Shown here in pieces: positions 18,175 through 25,315 of a DNA stretch of 64,000 nucleotides. Location of the stretch: the NCBI GenBank assembly GCA_039939375.1, contig JBDVJO010000011.1, positions 744,001 to 808,000 on the forward strand, read 5' to 3'. The stretch's first letter is position 1. Every line of letters begins with the position of its first letter. This DNA comes from Paracrocinitomix sp039939375. GTDB taxonomy: Bacteria > Bacteroidota > Bacteroidia > Flavobacteriales_D > Crocinitomicaceae. The notes beneath the pieces are model-generated. The model made no database searches and had not been told where the DNA came from. It saw only the letters and a program-made list of their open reading frames with translations. The translations under genes were made by a program, and so were the position numbers.

Positions 18175-18251
18175 GGCAAGATCCAAGATGCAAGAATCAA
18201 GAGACGAGATTCAAGAACCAAGAAGTAAGAATCAAGAGGCAAGAAGCAACC
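18175..18251 (+). repeat. Ten heptamers NNCAAGA plus one degenerate
   Basis: Ten consecutive 7-nt units fit NNCAAGA with two exceptions in the third or fourth base (GACGAGA, AGTAAGA). The first two positions vary freely while AAGA is fixed. The tract fills part of the 221-nt gap between the divergent DUF2797 and mlaE genes. Similar units recur at 47639-47673 and 52663-52697. Confidence 0.9.
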
Positions 18252-18324
18252 ATCCAAATCCATTAACAAATAACAACAGTTTTGAGCCTAGCTAGACCAA
18301 ATAATTACTTATTTTAGCAGCTGA

Positions 18325-19071
18325 ATGAATTTATTTGAACACATAGGGCGCTATTTTTTGATGCTCAAGTCAGTCTTTTCAAGACCAGAGAAGATGAAAG
18401 TGTTTCGTAAAATGTTTTTTACGGAGATTGACGCCATAGTTATAAGTTCTATTCCATTAGTGGCTTTCTTGTCTATATTTATGGGTGGAGTAATTTCACT
18501 TCAAACGGCTGCCAATATGGAGTCGCCGCTATTGCCAGATTATACTATCGGATACATTACTAGATCTTCAACAATATTAGAGTTTTCACCAACCATTATC
18601 TCGCTTATTTTAGCAGGTAAAGTAGGGTCAAACATTGCTTCAGAAATTGGAACAATGAGGGTTACAGAGCAAATAGATGCCCTTGAAATAATGGGGGTTA
18701 ATTCAATTGGATACTTAATGACTCCAAAGATTTTAGCCATGACATTCTTCTTACCATTTGTTACCATAATCTCTATGGTTCTTGGATTAATTGGTGGATG
18801 GATTGCGGGTGTTCAGTCTGGTTTATATTCAACTGAAACTTATCTTGTCGGAATAAGATATGCTTGGTATACTGAGCAAGGTAATTTGTTCTATTCACTA
18901 GGTAAAACCATTGTTTTCGGATTTTTGATTACTTCTATTGCTGCTTATTACGGTTACTATACTAAAGGTGGTTCATTAGAAGTTGGACGTTCTAGTACTA
19001 AAGCTGTGGTTGCGGCATCTGTCGCCATTCTTTTAGCGAATTATATCATCACTCAACTTGTGCTCGTATAA
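18325..19071 (+). CDS. mlaE: ABC transporter permease, MlaE family
   Basis: The 248-residue membrane protein has about five helices and the MlaE hallmark EIGTMRVTEQIDALEIMGV. MlaE is the inner-membrane permease of the MCE-type phospholipid transporter that keeps outer-membrane lipid asymmetry. Length is typical. Its stop overlaps the mlaF start by one base, giving translational coupling. The MCE substrate-binding subunit normally found nearby (MlaD) is not in this cluster; a coiled-coil membrane protein follows instead. Confidence 0.93.
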   Translation: MNLFEHIGRYFLMLKSVFSRPEKMKVFRKMFFTEIDAIVISSIPLVAFLSIFMGGVISLQTAANMESPLLPDYTIGYITRSSTILEFSPTIISLILAGKVGSNIASEIGTMRVTEQIDALEIMGVNSIGYLMTPKILAMTFFLPFVTIISMVLGLIGGWIAGVQSGLYSTETYLVGIRYAWYTEQGNLFYSLGKTIVFGFLITSIAAYYGYYTKGGSLEVGRSSTKAVVAASVAILLANYIITQLVLV

Positions 19072-19832
19072 TGATAGAGGTAAAAGACATATGCAAGTCC
19101 TTTGGAGATACTCAAATTTTATTTGATGTTTCAGCCACCTTTACTGAAGGTCAGGTGAATTTGATTATTGGTGCTTCGGGTCAAGGAAAATCTGTTTTAA
19201 CTAAATGTATTGTTGGTTTGCACGAAGTGGATACCGGTGCAGTACTTTATGATGGTCGAGATTTCTCTGCTATGAACAGAAAAGAGCGAATTGAAGTAAG
19301 AAAAGAAATTGGAATGTTATTCCAGGGTTCAGCCTTATTTGATTCGTTAACTGTTGAAGAAAATGTAATGTTCCCTTTAAAGATGTTCACTGATATGACG
19401 CAAGAAGAGATGCGTGAACGAGCAAATGTCTGTTTAAAAAGGGTAGATATTATTGATAAAAATGATTTGTTTCCGGCTGAAACTTCAGGTGGGATGCAAA
19501 AAAGGATTGCGATTGCAAGAGCAATTGCAATGAATCCGAAATATTTGTTTTGTGATGAGCCAAACTCTGGATTAGATCCAAAAACTTCAATCGTAATTGA
19601 TAACTTGATTAAAGAGATTACGTATGAATATAATATGACAACCGTAGTTATCACACATGATATGAATTCAGTAATGGAAATTGGTGATCATATTATATTT
19701 ATCAATGAAGGTAAAAAGTGGTGGCAAGGAGACAACAAAGAGATTATAAAAACTGAGAATAAAGAGGTGGTAGATTTTGTTTATGCATCTCAATTCATGC
19801 AGAATTTAAGACAAAAATTAATTAACAACTAA
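19071..19832 (+). CDS. mlaF: ABC transporter ATP-binding protein, MlaF family
   Basis: The 253-residue ATPase shows Walker A GASGQGKSVLTK, the signature TSGGMQKRIAIARAI, Walker B LFCDEPNSGLDP and the H-loop VITHDM. The TSGGM signature variant is characteristic of Mla-type ATPases. It energises lipid transfer together with the overlapping mlaE permease. It is followed after 12 nt by a coiled-coil membrane protein, which probably belongs to the same transcript. Confidence 0.93.
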   Translation: MIEVKDICKSFGDTQILFDVSATFTEGQVNLIIGASGQGKSVLTKCIVGLHEVDTGAVLYDGRDFSAMNRKERIEVRKEIGMLFQGSALFDSLTVEENVMFPLKMFTDMTQEEMRERANVCLKRVDIIDKNDLFPAETSGGMQKRIAIARAIAMNPKYLFCDEPNSGLDPKTSIVIDNLIKEITYEYNMTTVVITHDMNSVMEIGDHIIFINEGKKWWQGDNKEIIKTENKEVVDFVYASQFMQNLRQKLINN

Positions 19833-19844
19833 ACCCCAATAGAT

Positions 19845-20876
19845 ATGAGTGAAGAAGAAGAAGGAGGAGGAACATTTATTGACCCATCAGCGGCAAACTC
19901 TAGACCAACACCAGTAGCCCCTAAAGAACAAAAGAAAAGAGATGGTTTATACATCATCATCATTTTAATGCTCTTGCTGGCAGGTGGATTTTTAGGTTGG
20001 AAATTATCTGAAAAGAATGAATTAATCAACGACTGCTCTAACGAAAAAGAGGAGATGCGAATTGAGATGGAATCGTTGAACGAAATGATGTATGACACTG
20101 GATTAGAAATGGGTGAAGATTTGAAAGAAAATCTGAGCAACATGCTATCTATGTATGATAAAATGGAAGTGGATAATTCAGGAATGAATGACTCTATTCA
20201 AGCGCAAAAAGATAAAATTCAAAACCTAATGGCAGAGCTTGAAGACGCCAAAGGAGATAAAGCTTATTATGCGAGTAAAGTAAGAAAACTACAAGATGAA
20301 ACGGCTGTATTAAGAGATATCATGAAAGATTACATTCGCACCATTGATTCATTGAACTACGCCAATGGTGTCTTAACAGAGAGCTTAGCAACTACCCTGG
20401 GAGATTTAGAAGCAACACAATCAACATTAAATACGGTAACTGATGAAAGGGATAATCTTTCAGATAAAGTAAATAAAGGATCAAAACTTTCAGCTTTTGG
20501 ATTCTCAACAACTGGAATTAAAGAAAAAGGATCAGGTGCTTACAAAGAAACAGATAGAGCAGGAAGAGCTACGCACATCAGATCTTGTTTCTCTGTTGCT
20601 GATAACGCAATTGCTACGCCAGGTAATAAAACAATATATATGCGAATTATAGCGCCTACCGGAACTGTTTTGAACTCTAGCACATCAAATTCTTTCAAAA
20701 ATGAAGGGGGACAGAGTCTAATTTATTCGGATAAAAAGACGATTAATTATCAGAATCAAGCTACCGACTTATGTATTTTCTATAAGTTAATGGAAGAGGC
20801 TCCTGAAGGAAATTACTTGGCAGAAATTTATTGTGAAGGAGTGAAAATTGGTTCAGATAACTTTGTTCTGAAATAA
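19845..20876 (+). CDS. Single-pass membrane coiled-coil protein of unknown function
   Basis: The 343-residue protein begins with an acidic, glycine-rich stretch, then a transmembrane helix at about residues 35-53 (YIIIILMLLLAGGFLGW). A long coiled coil covers residues 55-210, and a compact C-terminal domain contains IRSCFSVADNAIATPGNKT and YLAEIYCEG. The topology (short cytoplasmic tail, one helix, long periplasmic coil) recalls bridge or spacer subunits of MCE systems, but no MCE domain is recognised. Its position 12 nt after mlaF supports a link to lipid transport, as inference. Confidence 0.6.
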   Translation: MSEEEEGGGTFIDPSAANSRPTPVAPKEQKKRDGLYIIIILMLLLAGGFLGWKLSEKNELINDCSNEKEEMRIEMESLNEMMYDTGLEMGEDLKENLSNMLSMYDKMEVDNSGMNDSIQAQKDKIQNLMAELEDAKGDKAYYASKVRKLQDETAVLRDIMKDYIRTIDSLNYANGVLTESLATTLGDLEATQSTLNTVTDERDNLSDKVNKGSKLSAFGFSTTGIKEKGSGAYKETDRAGRATHIRSCFSVADNAIATPGNKTIYMRIIAPTGTVLNSSTSNSFKNEGGQSLIYSDKKTINYQNQATDLCIFYKLMEEAPEGNYLAEIYCEGVKIGSDNFVLK

Positions 20877-20877
20877 G

Positions 20878-21501
20878 GTGAAGGGCCTATATTTCTTGCT
20901 GCTTTGTCTTATTCCCTTTTATGGTAGAAGTCAACATAAACTTTCAGGGAAGGAAAAAAAAGCGGTTCAAGAAATTCAGAAGTTTCAATTAGAACAAAAC
21001 CTTCATTATACAGATTCAGCAACCTCTCCTCTAAAGCAGGATGAACGAATTGATTTCAACGGTCACGACTTTTTTCCTATTAATTTAGACTATAAAGTTA
21101 CCGCTCAGTTTGAAGTGATTTCTGAACCTGACACCATAGTCATGCCAACCTCTGCAGGAACCGAAAAAATGTTTGCAAAATATGCAAAACTAACCTTCAA
21201 AATAAAAGGTGAGCCTTGTGTATTGTACGCATATCAAAATTTGAAGTTGATTAAACATACAGAATACGCCAATTCACTTTTTGTTCCTTTTAGAGATGAA
21301 ACTACAGGTGTTACAACTTATGGAGGGGGGAGATATCTTGATGTGGAGATCCCTAAAAAAGAGACCTTGATTTTAAATTTTAATCTGGCTTACAATCCGT
21401 ATTGTGCATACACCACTGGTTGGTATTGCCCAATTCCACCAAAAGAAAACACCCTAAAAGTTGCCGTCAAAGCAGGAATTAGAGGTCCACATGTACATTG
21501 A
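20878..21501 (+). CDS. DUF1684 secreted protein
   Basis: A signal peptide (residues 1-18, ending GRSQ) precedes a 190-residue domain matching DUF1684: the motif YGGGRYLDVEIPK and the ending NPYCAYTTGWYCPIPPKEN are diagnostic. It begins at GTG one base after the preceding stop, indicating coupling with the mla-linked coiled-coil gene. The biochemical role of DUF1684 is unknown. The conserved Cys pair in NPYCAYTTGWYCPIPP suggests a disulfide or ligand site. Confidence 0.8.
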   Translation: MKGLYFLLLCLIPFYGRSQHKLSGKEKKAVQEIQKFQLEQNLHYTDSATSPLKQDERIDFNGHDFFPINLDYKVTAQFEVISEPDTIVMPTSAGTEKMFAKYAKLTFKIKGEPCVLYAYQNLKLIKHTEYANSLFVPFRDETTGVTTYGGGRYLDVEIPKKETLILNFNLAYNPYCAYTTGWYCPIPPKENTLKVAVKAGIRGPHVH

Positions 21502-21594
21502 TTAAGAGTTGAATTTCAAGCATTAACAATTAATTAACACACCATTCGTGTATCTGCACGTCTTACTTTTACACAGATTTTGTAAATTAGAGAC

Positions 21595-22122
21595 ATGAAA
21601 AAGACAGGAATAATAGTTTTTATGGCAATGATTGCCTTTGTAGTAAGTTCGTTTAATGCTAAACCAGCTTTACCAGAAGATGAAACAAAAGGATTGACTT
21701 GGCATACAGATTTAGATGAGGTGCATCAATTATCAGAAAAGAGCGGAAAACCTATTTTCGGTTTTTTTACTGGGTCTGATTGGTGTGGATGGTGTCATAA
21801 GCTACAAAGAGAAGTGTTTGCTAAAGAAGCCTTCATAACTTGGGCAAATGAAAATGTAATTTTATTAGAATTAGATTTCCCAAGAAAAACACAATTGCCA
21901 GCTGAATTGGCTAAACAAAATAGAGAGTTGCAGCAAGCATTTCAAGTTTCTGGATATCCAACCATTTGGATCTTCAACGCAGATAAGGATAAAGAAACAG
22001 ATCACTTTAGCTTAAGTGCTTTAGGTAAATTAGGTTACCCAAGAGGAGCCGAAGCTGGAAAAGAAGAAGTGAAATTCATTGCTGATGCGAACGCAGTTCT
22101 AGCAAAAAATCCGAAAAAATAG
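21595..22122 (+). CDS. Secreted thioredoxin-fold protein with CGWC
   Basis: The 175-residue protein has an N-terminal signal or anchor (residues 1-20) and a thioredoxin fold with active site SDWCGWCHKL, an SxWCxWC variant as in thioredoxin_7/DUF255-like proteins. The cis-proline segment is VSGYPTIWIF. It should act in the periplasm as a disulfide reductase or isomerase. The next gene starts on the last base of its stop and encodes a small secreted protein, a plausible partner or substrate, which is inference only. Confidence 0.85.
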   Translation: MKKTGIIVFMAMIAFVVSSFNAKPALPEDETKGLTWHTDLDEVHQLSEKSGKPIFGFFTGSDWCGWCHKLQREVFAKEAFITWANENVILLELDFPRKTQLPAELAKQNRELQQAFQVSGYPTIWIFNADKDKETDHFSLSALGKLGYPRGAEAGKEEVKFIADANAVLAKNPKK

Positions 22123-22595
22123 TGAAGTTAGTTTTTATAGTTTTAATGTTGTGTGCTACAAGTATGGTCAGTGCGCAAGAAGCAAATTGGACATCTGAAT
22201 TTCAATTACGATTTTCTTTTGCAGGATTAGGTGATAACTCAGGAACATCCGCAACAGGTTTTCAATTAGAGGGGAATCACTTCAAAATTGTAAATGAAAC
22301 AAATCAATGTCATGAAGGCGGACTTGATCCTAATTCTAAAACTTTGACTGAAGGCGAACTTTCAGAAGAAACAATGGAGGCCTTGATGGAGGTGTTTAAT
22401 GATTTGAGCGATACAACTATTTACAAAACAGACCTAACTGTTTCAAGCGGGGGAGTGCACACATTAACTATGGCTACATCTGTTAAAATGGTTAAGTTTA
22501 GCTTGCACAATGAAACTGATGAAACGGCAAGAAAAATCATTGCTATCATCAATGAAGGTTTACCTGAAGGTGTAGAGAAACTCTGGATTTATTAA
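22122..22595 (+). CDS. Small secreted protein, unknown
   Basis: A 157-residue product starts at GTG overlapping the thioredoxin stop. Residues 1-18 form a signal peptide ending SAQE. The mature part has a single Cys (NQCHEGG), acidic loops and a segment, GGVHTLTMATS, without known motif. I do not recognise the family. Coupling to the thioredoxin gene suggests a shared periplasmic role. It ends 5 nt from the convergent gpsA stop. Confidence 0.65.
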   Translation: MKLVFIVLMLCATSMVSAQEANWTSEFQLRFSFAGLGDNSGTSATGFQLEGNHFKIVNETNQCHEGGLDPNSKTLTEGELSEETMEALMEVFNDLSDTTIYKTDLTVSSGGVHTLTMATSVKMVKFSLHNETDETARKIIAIINEGLPEGVEKLWIY

Positions 22596-22600
22596 TCCGA

Positions 22601-23602
22601 TTAACTTAATTTTTCGCTTAGAATTCTAATCTCTATAAATGGAGATATTTTTTCGTAAATAATATTATTTACGGCTTCTAATATTGGCATTTCGACACCA
22701 TATTCTTTGTTGATTTCAACAATACATTTAGTCGCGTAATAACCCTCAGCAATCATGTCCATTTCTAATTGGGCGATTTTGACTGAATACCCTTTTCCAA
22801 TCATGTAGCCAAAAGTTCTATTCCGAGAGAATTTTGAATATGCCGTTACCAACAAATCACCTAAATAGGCAGATGATTTAACATCACGGTGAATAGGATG
22901 TACTTCATCAATAAAGTTTTCAATTTCTTGTATCGCATTAGAAACTAATACGGATTGAAAGTTATCTCCATATCCCAATCCCGAGCAAACACCACTTGCT
23001 ATTGAATATACATTTTTCAATACCGCAGAATATTCTGTTCCAAAAATATCATCCGAAATGGTGGTTTTAATATATCTGCAATTCAAACGCTCAGACATGT
23101 ATTCTGCTACATCTTCATCTTCAGATGCGATAGTCAAGTAAGATAGACGCTCCAAAGCTACCTCTTCAGCATGGCATGGTCCGCAAATGATTCCAATGTT
23201 TTCATACGGTACATCTAAATACTTATGGTAATACTGCCCTGGTATTTCGTTCACCTCTGGAACAATACCTTTAACAGCTGAGAAAATTATTTTGTTCTTA
23301 AAATGATCTTTAGAAAAGTCTTTGAAAAGCCCATGCAAAAAAGCGGAAGGCGTAGCAATGATAATGATATCTGAAGGAACGATAATTTCTTTCAGATCAG
23401 TACTCACATTTATTCTATCTAAATCAAATTCAACTGATTGTAGATATTTGGGGTTATGTCTGTACTTTATGATGTGAGTAGCCGAATCTTCATTATGCAT
23501 CCACCAATTAATAACATGGTTTTGCGCCGTTAAGATTTTTACTATAGCTGTAGCCCAGCTACCACCACCAATCACCGCTATTTTCTTCTCTTTTTCAGCC
23601 AT
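22601..23602 (-). CDS. gpsA: NAD(P)H-dependent glycerol-3-phosphate dehydrogenase
   Basis: The 333-residue enzyme reduces dihydroxyacetone phosphate to sn-glycerol 3-phosphate for phospholipid synthesis. The nucleotide-binding VIGGGSWATAIV, SAVKGI, GPCHAEEV and EYSAVLKNVYSIASG with the catalytic Lys are all present. I chose the ATG at 23602, where MAEKEKKIAVIGGG starts; the in-frame TTG at 23617 adds only five residues. The divergent gene upstream is the merR regulator, so the merR promoter lies in the 160-nt gap. Confidence 0.93.
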   Translation of the reverse strand: MAEKEKKIAVIGGGSWATAIVKILTAQNHVINWWMHNEDSATHIIKYRHNPKYLQSVEFDLDRINVSTDLKEIIVPSDIIIIATPSAFLHGLFKDFSKDHFKNKIIFSAVKGIVPEVNEIPGQYYHKYLDVPYENIGIICGPCHAEEVALERLSYLTIASEDEDVAEYMSERLNCRYIKTTISDDIFGTEYSAVLKNVYSIASGVCSGLGYGDNFQSVLVSNAIQEIENFIDEVHPIHRDVKSSAYLGDLLVTAYSKFSRNRTFGYMIGKGYSVKIAQLEMDMIAEGYYATKCIVEINKEYGVEMPILEAVNNIIYEKISPFIEIRILSEKLS

Positions 23603-23702
23603 TTTAAAGGGTAACAAAAATATAAAAATCTGCGAGAAATCGACTATCTATTGCCCTTTATCTAACACTGTGTTGAGATACTTTCGTGCAGTTAAGTGGT
23701 TT

Positions 23703-23732
23703 TTGTTGAACAATTAAGTATTTTTGCTGAAC
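23703..23732 (+). promoter_or_regulatory. merR promoter -7 box with two operator half-sites
   Basis: TATTTTTG at 23719-23726 matches TAnnTTTG. Two direct half-sites, TTGTTGAAC (23703-23711) and TTGCTGAAC (23724-23732), are 21 nt apart, two helical turns. The second starts on the last three bases of the -7 box, the same offset seen at the carotenoid operon promoter, where the site is TTGTTTAAC. Autorepression is inferred. Confidence 0.6.
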
Positions 23733-23764
23733 ATTTTAAAAGGATGTTTGTTCCTTTTCATAGC

Positions 23765-24637
23765 ATGGCAGAATATTCGATCAAAGATTTAGAGAATTTT
23801 ACCAAAATTAAGGCACATACCTTAAGAATTTGGGAGCAACGCTATGCTTTGTTGTCGCCAGAAAGAACAGCAACCAACATCAGGTACTATTCTGATAAAG
23901 ACGTCAAGAAAATCTTAAATATAAACCTACTTTATCAAAACGGCTATAAGATTTCTAAAATCGCCAAAATGGCTGAAAAAGAAATATTTGATTTAGCTGC
24001 AGACATTTTGAAGTCGTCTGATGTATCAGAACGTGACGAAATAAATGCATTCATTGAAAATATTTTAGAATTAAATGAAGGCGCCATAGTTTCTTCATTG
24101 AAAAGGATGAATTCTGAAATGGGTATGGAAAAACTTTATCCAGATGTCCTTATTCCACTTCTTGAAAAGGTAGGGACGCTCTGGCAGGTAGATGCTATTT
24201 CTGTTTCCCACGAGCATTTTTTATCCAATCTTTTGCGAGAGTTTTTAATCACTGAGATTGCTCAGTTACCTGCTGGTAAATTGGCGAAAGGGAAGGTGGT
24301 TTTATTTTTACCTGAGCACGAAAAGCACGAATTAAGTCTATTATTCTATTACTATTTGTTGAAAAAGAAGAAATATGACTGCTTTTACCTTGGACAGTCT
24401 GTTCCAATGAAAGATTTAAAGGCGTTTTCAAAAGAAGTGACACCTGACTTCCTGGTCACTAGTTTAATCGCAGAGTTATCAAAGACAGAATTTGAAGAAT
24501 TATTTGAGAACTTTGAAGATATAACTGATTTATCCAATTTCTATATTGGCGGATACCAAATGATTAAAAACAAATCTGGTCGATTTTCTAAGGTGAATAT
24601 CATTAAAGGAATCGAAGATTTTAAGGCTTTTGACTAG
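23765..24637 (+). CDS. MerR-family B12-binding regulator, CarH/LitR-like
   Basis: An N-terminal MerR winged helix (YSIKDLENFTKIKAHTLR, WEQRY, IRYYSDKDV) is followed by a helical linker and a cobalamin-binding-like domain. LWQVDAISVSHEHF gives W140-x9-E150-H151, the signature of CarH-type photoreceptors that use coenzyme B12. The lower ligand motif ExHxxG is present as E186-x-H188-x-x-S191, so the His remains but Gly is Ser. Such proteins repress carotenoid genes in the dark and leave DNA when light breaks the Co-C bond. It lies next to the carotenoid operon with shared operators. Start is the ATG at 23765, where the MerR helix begins; upstream in-frame starts would cover the promoter. Confidence 0.85.
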   Translation: MAEYSIKDLENFTKIKAHTLRIWEQRYALLSPERTATNIRYYSDKDVKKILNINLLYQNGYKISKIAKMAEKEIFDLAADILKSSDVSERDEINAFIENILELNEGAIVSSLKRMNSEMGMEKLYPDVLIPLLEKVGTLWQVDAISVSHEHFLSNLLREFLITEIAQLPAGKLAKGKVVLFLPEHEKHELSLLFYYYLLKKKKYDCFYLGQSVPMKDLKAFSKEVTPDFLVTSLIAELSKTEFEELFENFEDITDLSNFYIGGYQMIKNKSGRFSKVNIIKGIEDFKAFD

Positions 24638-24726
24638 CTATTTCCATTTTTTCTCGATTTAAAAATCCAAAACGGTCTTAGTTTCGTATGTCTCGAAACC
24701 GCTGATTTTGTTGGTTTAGTTAATTT

Positions 24727-24758
24727 TTGTTTAACAAAAAGCAAAAATAATTAAACAA
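24727..24758 (+). promoter_or_regulatory. Carotenoid operon operator module 1
   Basis: TTGTTTAAC (24727-24735) and its inverted partner ATTAAACAA (24750-24758) are separated by 14 nt. The module ends 5 nt before the -33 element. An identical arrangement recurs 64 nt downstream. Confidence 0.7.
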
Positions 24759-24762
24759 AAAC

Positions 24763-24793
24763 TTTGCAGATGTAAAAATTAAAAATACATTTG
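24763..24793 (+). promoter_or_regulatory. Carotenoid operon promoter, TTTG-N19-TACATTTG
   Basis: TTTG at 24763-24766 and TACATTTG at 24786-24793 are spaced by 19 nt, matching the Bacteroidota housekeeping promoter in both boxes and spacing. Transcription should begin near 24799. The promoter lies between and under two operator modules. Confidence 0.85.
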
Positions 24794-24822
24794 TTTAACG
24801 AAATCAAAAAAACATTAAACAA
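24791..24822 (+). promoter_or_regulatory. Carotenoid operon operator module 2
   Basis: TTGTTTAAC (24791-24799) overlaps the -7 box and covers the expected start site. Its inverted partner ATTAAACAA (24814-24822) ends one base before the ATG at 24824. The 14-nt spacer equals that of module 1. A protein bound here would block RNA polymerase directly. Confidence 0.7.
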
Positions 24823-24823
24823 A

Positions 24824-25315
24824 ATGACAGCATTTGAATTTAATACAAGACTAATTGATTTGAACGATTACATCAGAGGGTTTGCTATGAAGTATACGCG
24901 TGATGAAACATTAGCAGAAGATTTGGCACAAGAAACTATATTAAAAGCATTGTCCAACAGAGAGAAATTTAGAACGAACACTAACTTGAAAGGGTGGTTG
25001 AAAGTAATTTTAAAAAACACCTTCATTAATTCGTATCGTAAAAAGTCAAATCAAATGATATCTTATAACTCAGAAGATTATCAAGTAATGACTGGTGAAG
25101 CTGATACTTATGCACCAGATAACATCATGATGACAAAACATGTCAATAAAATAATTGATGGTTTGTCTCCCGATTTATCTATACCGTTTAGATTGCATTT
25201 TGAAGGTTTTAAATACCAAGAAATTGCCGATAAAATGAGTTTACCTATCGGTACTGTAAAAAGTAGAATACATCAAGCAAGAAAAGTTCTATCTTCAGTA
25301 ATTGAAAATGGATAA
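24824..25315 (+). CDS. ECF RNA polymerase sigma factor of the carotenoid operon
   Basis: The 163-residue protein has sigma region 2 (YTRDETLAEDLAQETILKAL) and region 4 (GFKYQEIADKMSLPIGTVKS) with no anti-sigma gene next to it. It starts at the ATG at 24824, after the promoter; an in-frame TTG at 24791 would lie inside the -7 box. It overlaps crtI by 8 nt. Sigma factors of this type often open carotenoid clusters in Flavobacteriia. It may direct transcription of further light-response genes, since the operon promoter itself looks housekeeping. Confidence 0.88.
   Translation: MTAFEFNTRLIDLNDYIRGFAMKYTRDETLAEDLAQETILKALSNREKFRTNTNLKGWLKVILKNTFINSYRKKSNQMISYNSEDYQVMTGEADTYAPDNIMMTKHVNKIIDGLSPDLSIPFRLHFEGFKYQEIADKMSLPIGTVKSRIHQARKVLSSVIENG

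Noticed and set aside
19247..19654. 135-residue frame opposite mlaF
   Set aside because: It lies wholly antisense to a strongly conserved ATPase and has no recognisable motif or promoter.
24681..24699. Terminator after merR (GTTTCG/CGAAAC hairpin)
   Set aside because: The 6-bp stem has no following T-run; readthrough into the operon region is possible but cannot be judged from sequence.
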